This document shows, one piece after another, positions 48,707 through 61,380 of a stretch of 64,000 nt of DNA. The stretch is from positions 31,162,950 to 31,226,949 of the forward strand of contig JAKCOZ010000005.1 in the NCBI GenBank assembly GCA_022605955.1, read 5' to 3'. Below the pieces are notes generated by a model, which ran no database searches, had not been told where the DNA came from, and saw nothing but the letters and a program-made list of their open reading frames with translations. Made by a program: the position numbers and the translations under genes. Origin of the DNA: Rallus limicola (lineage: Eukaryota; Chordata; Aves; Gruiformes; Rallidae). Each line of letters starts with the position of its first letter. The first letter of the stretch is position 1.

Positions 48707-50488
48707 GACCGTCTTGACTCTTTAACTGAAGTTGATGATTCTGGACAGCTCACCATCAAATGTTCTCAAAATTACTTGTCACTGGATTGTGGTATTACCG
48801 CATTTGAACTATCTGACTACAGTCCTAGTGAGGATTTGCTTGGTGCTCTGGATGAAATGACCTCCAGCCAAGGGAAAGCAAAATCATTTGAATCCTGGAA
48901 CTACAGTGAGATGGATAAGGACTTTCCAGGAATTATCAGAAGTGTGGGTTTACTTGCAGTAGCGACTGATTCCATTGCTTCCCAGTGTAATGAAGCATTA
49001 AACGAGAAAGAAACCCACTTACCTCTTTCAGCAGAAGATGGAGAAGAAAGTAAAGACAAGAAAGTATCACATGAGTTTTCACTAGAATCTCCTCCAAGCG
49101 CCTCTCTTTCTAAAGGACCTTGCTCTGAAGATAGTGTTTTGCCTACTGACAGCAAACCAGTTTCCACATTAAAGAAATCAGAATGCAATCTTCCACAGCA
49201 CACTGCTGAAAAAATCAAATACTCTCACTGTGAAAACTCAACTCCTAAGAGGTCCATAAGAGACTGCTTTAACTATAATGAAGACTCCCCTACGCAGCCT
49301 ACATTGCCAAAAAGAGGTCTTTTTCTAAAAGATGATGTGTTTAAAGATTATATAGAAGCCAATGATTTAAAGAGGCAAATCTCTCAGTTAGTTAAAACTG
49401 ATATGAGTAGAAGTACACCCTCATTGTTAGATCCACCAGACAGGTCCAAGCTTTGTCTAGCTTTACAGTCACCCTACACTAACAATTTATCTGCAGTTAG
49501 TCAGTCATATGATTGCTTAAATACAATAGGTGATAGAAATCCCGAGTACACAATAAATAATCACTTTAATGACAGTCCCATAACTCTAGGGAAATCTGCT
49601 TTCAACAACTGTAAAGAAAAATCAAAGCACAAGAAGTCCCATGATGCTCCTGAGAAAGTGAAAGTTGGCAGAGCACCTGGAAGTATGTGTAAAGCAACTG
49701 GACCGATGCAAGTCAAAAAAAGAGGGCGTTCTCTACAAAATGGTATTACTTCTCATAAGTCCCAGTCTCTGGAGGAGACAGAAACAGATTCTTCTGTGTC
49801 ATCAGATTCTCATAACCAGAGAGACCCAAACGGGCAATCACAAGGTAAAACTGAACCTTTTAGTTCACCAACACGTAGCCAAACAAGTGCTTCCTCAGCT
49901 GGTTCTGAGCTTACCAAGTCACCACCTCTTCTACTGAGAAGAAAGAATAATAAAAGCTTCTCCTCAGCACCAAGCTATACTCCAAAAACCAGCAAAGATG
50001 GTGAGGTCTGGTATGGATCTGATGAATATTTAGCACTTCCTTCACATCTCAGGCAGACTGAAGTATTAGCTTTAAAACTAGAAAATTTGACAAAGTTGCT
50101 GCCCCAAAAGCCCAGAAGAGAAACCATTCAAAATATTGATGACTGGGAGCTGTCAGAAATGAACTCAGATTCAGAAATGTATCCAACATACCAGACAAAA
50201 AAGCACAAAAAAATGGGTAGAATTTCACCAAGCTCTTCAAGTGATATAGTATCCTCCTTAGGTGACAGTATTGAATCTGGGCCTCTCAGTGATATTCTCT
50301 CTGATGAAGATCTTTGTATGCCTGCATCTTGCATTAAAAAATACATTGAAGAAAAGTCAGAAAGAACTACTGTTGCTCAGCCCACTGAGAATGAAACTTC
50401 TGCCTCAAATAAATCAGCTTTAATTCATCAACTGATGCAAGATATACAGCACCAAGAGAATTATGAAACCGTATGGGAAAAAATTGAG
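48707..50488 (+). CDS. AKAP6: AKAP6 (mAKAP), large third coding exon, residues 193-786
   Basis: 594 codons, phase 0 at both ends, with a strong donor (GAG, then gtaagg). Order of segments: DRLDSLTEVDDSGQLTIKCS; FELSDYSPSEDLL (about 225-237), matching the PDK1-binding region reported for mAKAP-alpha; Met243 (48857-48859) in DEMTSSQ, matching the reported start of cardiac mAKAP-beta; a variable Ser/Glu-rich region whose human counterpart includes the adenylyl cyclase 5 binding part. Further conserved blocks start near 367 (CENSTPKRSIRDCFNYNED) and near 627 (WYGSDEYLALPSHLRQTEV), and SPSSSSD...LSDILSDED is an acidic/Ser block. KSALIHQLMQDIQ...WEKIE (761-786) leads into the spectrin repeats. Most of the exon is disordered, Ser-rich linker. 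The next exon (GFVNKL... in human) was not found in the remaining 13.5 kb. Confidence 0.97.
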
Positions 50489-53400
50489 GTAAGGCAATAA
50501 TCCTCTGCTCTACTATGTTCTTGATAAACCTATATATGGAGATGGAGCTATGGGCAGAGGTGGAGTTGCTTGCTTGTTTTCTTTTAATAATCTCACTGGT
50601 GACTGGTGGAAATAGAGAACAGCAATGATCATTGTGATTATAATAGACTTCAGTTAACTCGAACTAACTGTACAGAATTTCCCTATAATATTTTACTTGT
50701 ACCAATGTCTTTAAACTTACCAAAACTTTATTTTATCAATATAGCTTCTCTTTGGTGAGATCAGGCACATGGTAGATTATTTTTTGGATAAAATGAAAGA
50801 TAAAGATTGGAAAATCAGGGATTATTGTTGTACTTGAATTAAGTTATGCTTACCATCATCTACCCGTTTTCTTTATGAAACAGAATTGTTTTAATCCAAA
50901 AATAGAGGAATCATTTTCTTGATTTCTGTCATCATGTTTAATAAACACATTTCTTTTTAATCAGTTCTCTTCCCTTGCAGTGATTGTTTTCGCTAAAGTG
51001 TTGGTAGGACTAATCATAATGTCCATTTTTCTTGGTTTTTTTGTGGGTTTTTTAATTTCCTAAAATTCCTAAATAATGGCAATTTAATAGTGCAATATGC
51101 TAGAGCAATAATGGCAATGTACTATCCCATTGAACTTCAGATGAGATAGGATTTCATCCTTGTCTTTTGGCATTACTTCTTCAGAAGTAACTCTTTATAA
51201 AGTGGACACATTTGACTAGTTCATACTATGGAAGATCTTTTTGAGAAAAAAAAGTAAACTTTAGAAAAGGAACTGAATTTGAATGAATAATCAAATAAGG
51301 ATCTAGCCATCTCAAATACAATTATTAGCTTAATTCATGGTTTGGTTTGTATGGGTTTTTTTCAGTTTTCTGATGATTTGTCTTCTTGGCCATTCTAGAC
51401 AGCTCTTGTATTCAGAACATTTCATGTTCTACTTCAAGATAGTTCAGTAAAAATGATGTCAGAAAAGAAAATTCCATATCTACTAGATTCCAAAATCCTT
51501 TAAAATTCACAAAAGGTGCATTGAAGGGTGATCTTGGAATCTAAATGCTAAATCTGGTATTTGCGTTATCTTCTGTTTTATCAAGCTCTGTAAGAGCTAA
51601 GAAAAGGACTAAGGACTTAGTTTTATAGCTTCAGTTAATGCTTATTACAACATGTCATTCCTATAACTTTTGAAGACATTGCAAGTATTATGACTAGTAG
51701 AAAAGTACTTGAGCCAGAGATGTTTGAATATAAAGTCAGGGTAGGAAACATAGAAAGAGAAATTTCTTCTTAAACAAAGGAGGGAGCAGCAGCTGTCAAC
51801 CTTGAAACAGTCAGCTCTAAAGGGCAACACTTAATGATTCAAGTTGTTCCCTCAGCTGAGGTTCATCTTCCGGACTCTGATGAAAGAACCATCTTCATAA
51901 GTACAAGCTGTTTCTGTGCTTAAGTTTGTGTAGTGTTGAAAATTAGTCCAGATGAAGCTGACAGATACAGAGCCCTTCATTCTATGCAAGCAAGAAATCC
52001 CATCAAAGCAGTTTGTGAATACGTAAGATGTTGTCTTTCTAATGATACTACAAGAGCCTGTTTAAGGAATAAAACTGGTGAGTGGCTAGGGACCAGCTCC
52101 CTCTGCTAGATGCTGACTAGCATCCTTTTGGCAAAAAGCAGATGGCAGAGAAACTTTTTGCATCACTCTATCAAATCAAGTTTATTTTTCTAAAACTTCT
52201 TTAAAAGGTAATTCTCTTTTTGGGGGGTCATCTGCCTTTGTGTGATTCCCTGCAGCTGCAGTTCAGTTCTGCTAGGATGGGGGAATAAGAACCAGCTGTA
52301 ACTACTGCTGCAGCTGTAAACACCCACTTCTCCATCCCCATCCTCTCCTTGCCTCCTCTGGAGAGTGTATGGAGCCTCTGACAGCAATTAAAGGTAGTTA
52401 GCTGTTCTCTAGACAGGATAACCATTCTAGCTAGCACCTACAGCTGCTGCTCTTGTCCTTGAGGACTTTCCTATGGCTGATGTTACTTTTACTACAATTT
52501 ATCAGTGTTCCTGGTTTTGAAGAAAGTTTAGGGAACATTGATCACAGACCTCAAAAAATATCTTAGTAAGTGCGTTGTGGGAAATGGGCTTTAAACAGAA
52601 GGGAGACCACTATGGCGATGTGCTGAGGTACTTTAATTTAACAGAAAAATAGAAAATTCCTCCCTTATATGAAGTTATGAAATATTGTAAACAAATCTAC
52701 CTAAAAATACCATACCTGTGTTCCAATTAAATCCTTTCTTTTGCTAGATCTCCTGTTTCATAATTCCCTTAGCAGGATCAAGTGTGCCATTGCTTTCTTA
52801 ATCATTGTCATTTGGCATTTACATTAATTCTATTATTTAAGAAGAAGTTTCCAACTCAAAAAGGAGTTTCCTAATTACATGATTACTTGTCTCAGCAATA
52901 ATTCAATAGTACTTCTGTTAGTGGTAGTGTTGTGCTAAGGAACTCTGATCTGAAATGAGAACTTAATTAAGGACAAAAGAAGCACGCTCATTCCCATTAG
53001 TAATCCAGTTATGTGGCAGCAAATGTCTAGCTTAATATATTTTCTTTATTGAGATTGTAAAACCAATCTGAAATAACTCAGCCTTTCATTTTGGGATAAC
53101 AACAGCTTAGAAATGACTGGCAGCCTCAAAATCATTGAAAGACATAGTTTAGCTAGGTAAGAGGCTGAACAAGGAAGTTTCAGTATTTTATTATGATGGG
53201 AATAATTTTGAATTGGTATAAATCTGGTAATAACTTGATAGTAAGCAATTTGTTAAACATACGCTGAGGCATTTATTGGAAACTTTATTCATTTCTCAGT
53301 TACATGGAGGATAGCCACTGATGCGAAGTAGTTTTTCATACTTGCAAATTATGCACGTCTTTTCACAGGTATTACCATGCTGGTAATCTATCTGTCTACA

Positions 53401-56400
53401 GACAGAATTCTGCTTAACTGGCCCCTTTGCTATTATATAAGATCACTTGCTTGCTGTGCAATAAATATGGCATACTCTTGACATATTTTGCCCTGCACTG
53501 CAGCTAATTCTTTTGCATATGCTTATTATGACTTTTAGTACTGGGTACCTCCATTCTGGTGTACAAAACAATTTCTGGGGCAGTTTCTCATATGTTTCAG
53601 AAATTACTTTTTGGAATTAAATTTGAGAATGAGTGATACAAAATTCTGCATGTTCCTCCTATTATAGTTCAGCTTTTCATAGCTACCCTAAAGGAACTTT
53701 TAGTATGCAGATTAATCTCAATAGATTATGTTATACTAACTGGAGGGGGAAAAGATAAAATATTCTCACCAGCAAAGTCAGTAGAGTTCTTTGCCAAAGA
53801 AGACTGATTGCCACTTTTCATATGTAACACTAAGATCTCAAAGTATAAGTTTCAGAGTGCTTTAAGGTTCGCTTTCTGTACGAAAACTGTTTTCCTTAAA
53901 AATCATACTAATAATTGATTTTTCCACCATTTTTATGTACAAACTGAACAATTTGAAGAAAAAACCTGCTCTTGGGCTGATGTAATGACAGTATATTTTC
54001 AATCATGTTATGTGAATAAAACAATAATAGCAATAGTAAATCCTGTTCAGACAGTTTTATCCCCTTCTTTATATTCAGTACTAGATTGACTTTACTGACA
54101 TCTTTGTGCTGCCATCTGTGGTCACTGATAATCCCATTATACTTGATTTTTTGAGGGCAATATTGCCAACAATAGAAATTTAACCATTTTTAGGACACTA
54201 TTTAAATGAAGATGTGTTTGCTTCACAGGCTTCAGGAATTATGTAGAACAAATGGCTGAGTTTTCCCTGTTATACAGATTTACAGCTTGTTTTATTGCAG
54301 GTTCCATTTCTGTAACCGGCAACTGAATTTCCTTTGAAAGAAGGAGTTCAATATCTATTGATCCCATCTTTTTAGCTCATCACATTTTGTGAATTTGTCC
54401 TGAACTCCCTTGGCTCTGTGTTTTGTCTGGGGAGCCCAGTCAGGCTTGGCATTGGCTACTCATTTTCTTGATGTGCTAAGGGAATAAAATAATGCTGTTT
54501 CCATGGGTTGGTTTTTTTTTGGTTTTTTTTTTGCTGTGGATTAGAGCGTGTCCCAGAGCTCCTACAGCAAAGAGCTGGATACAAGATTTTGCTGTCAGGA
54601 CCCAGTCAGGAATCCCCTCACCCTCGTGAAATCATTTATCCCTTCTCGACCCAAGATCCCTCAGTGGAGCACAGACTAACAATCTCTTTTCTGAATTACT
54701 GGAGTAACAAGAATAATTTTCCTGTCTGTGAGAAGCTAAGGCTCAGTGCAGTCTACAAAGGAGACTGCAGTAACATAGCTAAACTTGTTAGTGTGACAAA
54801 TAGCTTGTGTGGTTGGGTGAGAAATATTTGCATTTTCAGAGGGTATTGACAAAAGTTGACTAAATGCAAGTGGTGTGATGGACTTGGTAGAGCACGTTTG
54901 CACTGGATATATGTCTGGTTGTCTGTTTGGGCAGTGGAGAATCAGTTAATTAGACAATGTTTGCAGAACTGACAAAAAGGAGGAAGAATTTGTATTGTTT
55001 AGATTGAAAAGGGATTAAATTGCTTCTGAGCTATGAATGGACAGAAAACACACCAGTCCAGTTAAGGTAGAAGCTGGATTGCTTTAAGGGAGGCTAAGTT
55101 TATTTGTGTTTGGAGGAGTTTGATCATTAAGAGGAAAAGCATGCACAGAAGTTTGGGTTGTGGGGCTAAGGCAGTGAAAAAGTAGTAGGAACTGATAAAG
55201 CTGATGGGACTTGGTAAGAAAGAAAAACATGGGACAGAAATCAGTAATGACAGAACAGGTAGAAAAAAACCAAAGACAATAAACAGGGAACAGGACTGGG
55301 TTGGTTTGGGTTTTTTGATTACCAGATAAAGGATTTCTAAAGTGCTGTAGTGCTCCCATCAGTCCTCTTGCTTTCAGTACCATAGTAACATTTCTTCTAA
55401 TGTGGACCCTCTTAAAATAAACAGATTGCATATTTTTCATAATGCATAAAGATTCTTGCCAAAATTTATTCATCTCTGAATGTTACTAGACTGCTTCATT
55501 CAATTTAGATTGAAATCCTGCTCTTGGTCGATGACTAGTTTACAAAAAACAATGTGAAAGAGAGATCAGATCCAGAAATTCCTTGGCAACTCTGCAGTTT
55601 TCTCAGCAGTCTTGTTGCTTTGTGCAGCATAATTGAAAATGTCACTTCAGGTTTTGTACTCAAGTTGTAGTCAAGTTTGTGCTTTGTTGTTTTGAGTCTC
55701 ATGATACTTGCCTGCTTTGAAAGCCCATCCCTCAGTTTTCAATCTGGGTAAACTATTATTAACAGTAATGCAGTGTACATATGGAACCCTCGCTTTCACT
55801 CAGACAAATGCTTCTGTACTAAAAGGTGGTACTGAAACACAGTGAACACTCTGTTTCTCCAAAACACTTAGCTCTTAACAGTTTTCTTGAATTTTAATCA
55901 GCTCCTGCAAGTACATTCACATTTTCTTTGGCATTTGCTTTACCACAAGCAGTCTGAGTGAGTTTGTCACCAGCAATCTTTGCAAAACCAGCAATTTCTG
56001 TGTAACTTGTGTGAATTCTGAATTTGTAACTTTACATCAAAAATCGACTGCATGAATTATGCTTCCTTAATGAAACACACCTATACTCAAGCATATGTTT
56101 GTTCAGAACTGTTTGAATTGCCAGTGTAAAGACCTCTGAATGATTTGGCACTGGACAGTTTTAGATGGGGGATTTTTATATTCAGTATTTGGCAAATCTT
56201 TCAAAATAATTTGGGGGGAGGGGGAAGAAGAGAAAGGCACAGACAAGTATTTGCTTACAAATAATTTTAGAAGCACTGATTTGAGAATGTCTTCACTAGT
56301 ATTTAGAACCAATTGTAAGGGATATGTCTACACTCAATGTCTAGCTCACATCTGATGTCCTCTATAACTGCAGTCTCATAGGGGGCAGGTACCAGGGAGA

Positions 56401-57766
56401 GGGTTGGTTTAGTGTGAAAAGTTTCAAGTAACTTCTGAGCTTCAAGTTACTTCAAGAGCCTTGTTAACTAGTTACTGCACTGATTTTAGGGCGAGTTGAA
56501 ATGCCACCATTATTAAACAGAATACTATTGAATTTAAAACTGTGGTTCTTTATATTCCCTTAAATATGGTAAATATGGAGCGGTGAGAGAGAATGCTTGT
56601 TGTTTTATATTTTCATAGTGATGTGCTTTTCCCAATATTTTAAGGTCTAGCTGTTCTGTTACATAATATACTTAGGCTCTTGGATGCTTATGTTTTATGT
56701 ATCTTCTTGTGAGGAAGTACAGGATATTCCAGAAACATACAGCATACCAAAATCGTGCTCTATTCTAAATATTTAATTATTTAAATAATACATTGCTACT
56801 AACTTCCACCTAAATCAAATTCCAGTCAATCTCCTGTTGTTGATGCATCATTGCCTTAAAATGTGTACATGCTGGAGATGAGTCAGAGCAAGAGAAATGT
56901 TCAAGGCTCTAGAGAGGATTAACCTGAGAAGAAAGATCAAGTCCACTTATGTAAGATTATTGCATAATGCCTCAAAATATGTTCATATATTTTTCTACCC
57001 ATGTATCTTTATATGTTTTGACAGCAACTGGTTTTCATTCCTTCAGCCTTTCCAGTACACTATGATCAAGAACGAAACATTAAATCATGCTGACTGTTAA
57101 ATCATAGTTGTCATCATTAGGCATCAGAGTGAATATAATTTGCAGTAAATATGGATAGGAAACTGTCTCTCAGAGGCTTGTTTCAGACTGTCTGTATGCT
57201 TATGCAGGTATATGAAAGTTACCTTGAAAGCAACCAGAAAGGCAAAAAAATTGTTTTCTTGTCCTTGCTTTAGGTTTTGGAGCACAGATGATAATCCTCA
57301 CAAACAGCTGACCTTTCCTTAGCAAATCAAACTGGAATCTTACCTGAATATTCCTTTATTGTTAGTTTTTAATGCTGATTCTCACGCAGGTGAAGTAAGG
57401 TAACAAGAACTAGGGCTAGATTTGCCTCTGTTTTCCCTCAGACAATGTTTGAAAACTCTCCAGGCTGAGAGAGGGAGAACCAACAAGACAATTTCTGATA
57501 GCAGACAGTGTAGATGTTCAAGTCACAGTAACTTAATATTACTAATTGCTTTTTTTTCCTGCTGATGCCAGCATCTGAGTACAGGAATGTTTCCTCATTC
57601 TGTTGTACAAGACATACAGGGTAATTTAAAATGTAAATACTATGTGCAGCAACTGAGAGATAGCAGCTAGCATAATATAGGCTCAGGTAAGTCCCAAATA
57701 GGGTTAGTCTCATCCATGCACTGCAGTGCAGATCTCCTGCAGCTCTGCTGAGGTACAGAAAAGAAG

Positions 57767-57837
57767 AAAAAAAAAAAAAGCATTTTTTTTTTTTAGAAAC
57801 AGAAAGGCTTCTGATATTAAAAACAAAAAAAAAAAAA
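57767..57837. repeat. A13 / T12 / A13 homopolymer cluster
   Basis: Thirteen A (57767-57779), the spacer GCA, twelve T (57783-57794), and after 30 bp another thirteen A (57825-57837). The first two tracts can fold on each other with a three-base loop. Assembly errors are common in such sequence. Confidence 0.9.
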
Positions 57838-60049
57838 GAAGGCAGAAGAGAAAAGACCATATATTATTTGTATTTTATTCTGTGGGCATATAAATATTTT
57901 GGGATGTAAAAAGTCAGAATGAGAGTCTAAAAAGAGTGTCCCACTAGGGACCACTGAAAAAAGAAACAGCTAAAAGGGAAGGTAAATGAATTAAGAGGTA
58001 ATTGAAAAGCAATTAATGGAGGAAGTAATAGTGACAGAATTTCTTTGGAGACTGCAGGTGAACAAGAATTGAACATATAACAGGAGGCTAAAATTAGGAA
58101 ACTAGAGGAATAATAATGGACTAAAGAAAAGAGGTGATGAATCTTAATCTCTCCTCATTGTTGCCAAAGTTAACAAATAGTGGCAATCACCATTTCCCCA
58201 GTTTTTAAACTCAGAAATCTTAACTGCAAAATAAGCTTATAGGTCTAAGAATTATAGTATCTCCTGTGAGGTGACAGACTTAACCTCCTCTAACCACTTA
58301 ACCTTGAATAATAGGAAATGCTGAATTAAAAGTTCCGTTTTTGAGAGGGAATTGTGTCATTATATCTTCAGACATGGCAGTGATATAGCAGAGGCCAATA
58401 TATTTAGCAGTTACCCACAAGAAAACAGCCTCTTCTGTTTTAGTAAAAAGTGGGTTTTTCCTTAAGTTTTGAAAACTTTTAGACATGGTGATATATCTCC
58501 CTCTTGAGGCCATAACTTGTTACTGCACCAGTTTGACATCTGTAATTTGCTTCTCTAATGAATTACTTGCATCACTCTACAAGCATAGTTGTTAGAGATC
58601 TAGAGATTAAATAAATTATAAGATAGAATATTTTTTCCTTATAAAGATTTTTTTTGCTTTAGGGTAGTCTTGTACGAATTTTTTCCTATGTATTTCATTC
58701 CAATAGATTTCATGTTGACATAATGTTCTGATACTAAAATGTAATAATGTATGTATGCCGATTATTTAACTTTGTAAATGGTATAAACTGCACATGCACA
58801 TCTACATATTTTGTGAAATATTTTAACAAAACGAAATCCTATTCTCTACAAAAAATTTAGAGATGTTGTCTCACTGCAAATATAATTATTAATTATTATT
58901 TAGAGAACTACGGTTATTTTACTAAATAACCAGTGTTTATTCCTGCTTTTTTACTATCATGTCAAGAATATCGTGGCTTTTTCTCCTTTTTCTATCCTTT
59001 ACTGGCTAACTTACTGGAAATTAATTTATTTTTTATTTAAAAGGCACTGAAAATCCTCTAGAATTAAATTTGTGCCATTGGGTAAAGGTATATAATTTGG
59101 CTAATTTAATTCTTTTAACATGGTTTGTTCTTTGCTTGGGAAAAGGTAAAATTGCTGGCAGTGTACACATCTCGGTTTAATTGACATAATGCCATAGGGC
59201 CAGTCTGATTCCTGGCTACAGGAGCAACCATGATGTACGTATATCACATGCACCTTTCAATGAATAAAATGCTGGGAAACAAGGATCACTTCTAGTAACT
59301 ATGAGATCAAACAGTAAAGAAACGTTGGTACCAGTTAGGGGAGGTGCCAGCATGGCTCTGAGCAAATGGTGCCCAATGTGCGTGCAAGGTAGCAGCTGAC
59401 CATCACCAGAAATAACAGCTGCACAAGGGCATTCCACCCCCAGTCCACTGTCTGAAGCCCAAATACTCAAGGTATGCAAACCAAGGAATGACGGTCATAC
59501 ATAACTGTCTATTTTTCAGAGCAGAAGGAAGTTATATACTAATGTATTACAGAGGCCATTATATGGAAAAATTGCAAATGAAGATTAGTTTGTCTTTTGG
59601 ATGAAGTTCAGATCATAATCAATACATACATTAGCTGTAAAAAAATTTGAAAACCTGGTTTGTTGCCAACACAACATTTAAAATAATTATATGAAGAGGT
59701 AATGCAGTACTTCCAAGTACCCTTACATCACTGTAAGTTGCTTCAACATCAATAGTTATATCGGCAGCATTTTTAGAAATAGCGCATCAGACAACAGCTT
59801 TTCTGAAAATAAAGATACTGATTATAGACTCTCATTAATCACAGAGTTTGGATAAAGGTTGCTGCATAAAAAGCATTTCATACTGAAAGAATAGGGACAG
59901 TTCTGATCAGGAGATTTGATTTTAGGTTTATCTGTAGAATAAATAATAAATTTACACTTACAAATAAGTCCTGAACCAACTCCACATTTTCTATTTTAGT
60001 TTAGAGTTGGTCAGTGTGGTCAAAAAAAGAAATTTGGGACTGTATGAGT

Positions 60050-60170
60050 ATCATAGAATTATAGAATATACTAAGTTGAAAGGGACTCATAAGGATCATC
60101 AAGTCCAGCTCCTTGCTCCAAACAGGGCCTATCCTACAACATTGTACCACTTATCTTTAAACAGGACATA
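60050..60170 (-). mobile_element. CR1 LINE, short 3' end fragment
   Basis: Antisense CR1 tail: tcatagaattatagaatata, then TTGAAAGGGACTCATAAGGA and AAGTCCAGCTCC. Only about 120 bp is recognisable, with more mismatches to the usual CR1 end than the other copies. The right edge is uncertain. Confidence 0.8.
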
Positions 60171-61248
60171 GCAATTCATTTTTGGTGCCTGGTATTTTTT
60201 ACCAAAGCCAGGCCCCTCTCCTGTGCTGTAGTCAGGGTCCCTCCAGAATCCAGAGGTTCCTTCCAGCTGCTGCTGTAGAGTTGAAGTTTTCCTTTCTTGG
60301 AGTTTCTGGCTTCATCTGGACTTAGGTAGGTAGATGTATTTGCCGTTCCTGTCCTTCTCTTGATATATCACTGGATATGCATTTCTGGAGACATCATGTT
60401 CATGACTTGCTTGCTTTACCAGCTGAGGAAAAGAAGAGTATGTGACCTAAAAACATTCATGTCTCTTAGCTGATCTCTATATATGTCAAGTCTTTGACTT
60501 AGACAGGGACACATGAGGGTATAATCTAAAAAGGCATTATTTAGGATATTAGTTGATGACATGCATAAGAGGAAGTTAGAACTTATCCTGTACTAGAGCA
60601 TGTTTTGGGTACCTGCCTTTATTCCCTAGCTGCTGCTTAGGCCTCTTGGATTTTATGTAAAGAAGAAAGGACTCAGAAAAAAAGTTATTTTTATAGTATT
60701 GAGAGTTTTTCTGAGACATGACCAATACCAGGCTTTGCTCTTTGTGAATCAATATATTTTCAGAAACAACATGTTCAATCCCAGTAGTAAAATTTGGATG
60801 ATCATTCAGAAGTTTGTACATTACTCAGCATTCAGTCACAATATCATGAGTGCTGACTGATCCATTTTTAACTCTGAGAGGTTTTCCCTGCCTGCTTCCT
60901 TTTTCAGTGATCCAAATATCACTTCTTTTTTTTAGGCTAATTGAAAAGAACTATCTTATATTTTCGCCTCTTCCTCTGTTTATGCCTTGTTTCCTTATTC
61001 TTTGTCATTTCTTCCTGTTTTTCTCATTTTCAGGGCTCTTAATCCTTTAATTCCTGTGTTTCTCCTTTCTGCTACTTACACTGTTCACTCCATAGTTTCA
61101 GTATTGTTTCCTTGGGAATCTCTTCACATTCAACATCAAAGAAACACGTGAATACAGATCTACAGATCTACAGTGGTGGTTTATTGGGTTTTTTTGAGTC
61201 ATTATTACTTTCATGAGTTTGAGAGGATGCTGTAGGTAGCTTGCAGAA

Positions 61249-61380
61249 CGGTTTTCAGGCGGTGTAAGTTGTCTCCACGAGAGGGCTGGCGCAGGCTGCG
61301 TTCCAGCATGCACGTTCTCTCAGAGGCCAGGCTGCCACTCCGACTTTGCCGTTGCCATCCGGCACTGTGGCCTGGCTCGG
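61249..61380. promoter_or_regulatory. CpG-rich patch with CTCF-like motif
   Basis: Ten CpGs in about 130 bp, surrounded by kilobases with almost none. It contains CCACGAGAGGGCTGG (61275-61289), a good match to the CTCF core in + orientation (CCA-C-x-AG-R-GGGC). This suggests a regulatory or insulator site inside the AKAP6 intron; binding is inferred only. Confidence 0.35.

Noticed and set aside
48901..49218. 105-codon minus-strand frame opposite the large AKAP6 exon
   Set aside because: Shadow frame of the conserved AKAP6 coding sequence on the other strand; no recognisable protein.
54508..54849. 113-codon + strand frame preceded by a T-rich tract, considered as the next AKAP6 exon
   Set aside because: The translated sequence does not resemble the AKAP6 spectrin-repeat region expected next, and no acceptor/donor pair keeps the frame.
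55084..55473. 129-codon minus-strand frame
   Set aside because: No recognised family or signals; translation is dominated by low-information Phe/Leu/Ser stretches.
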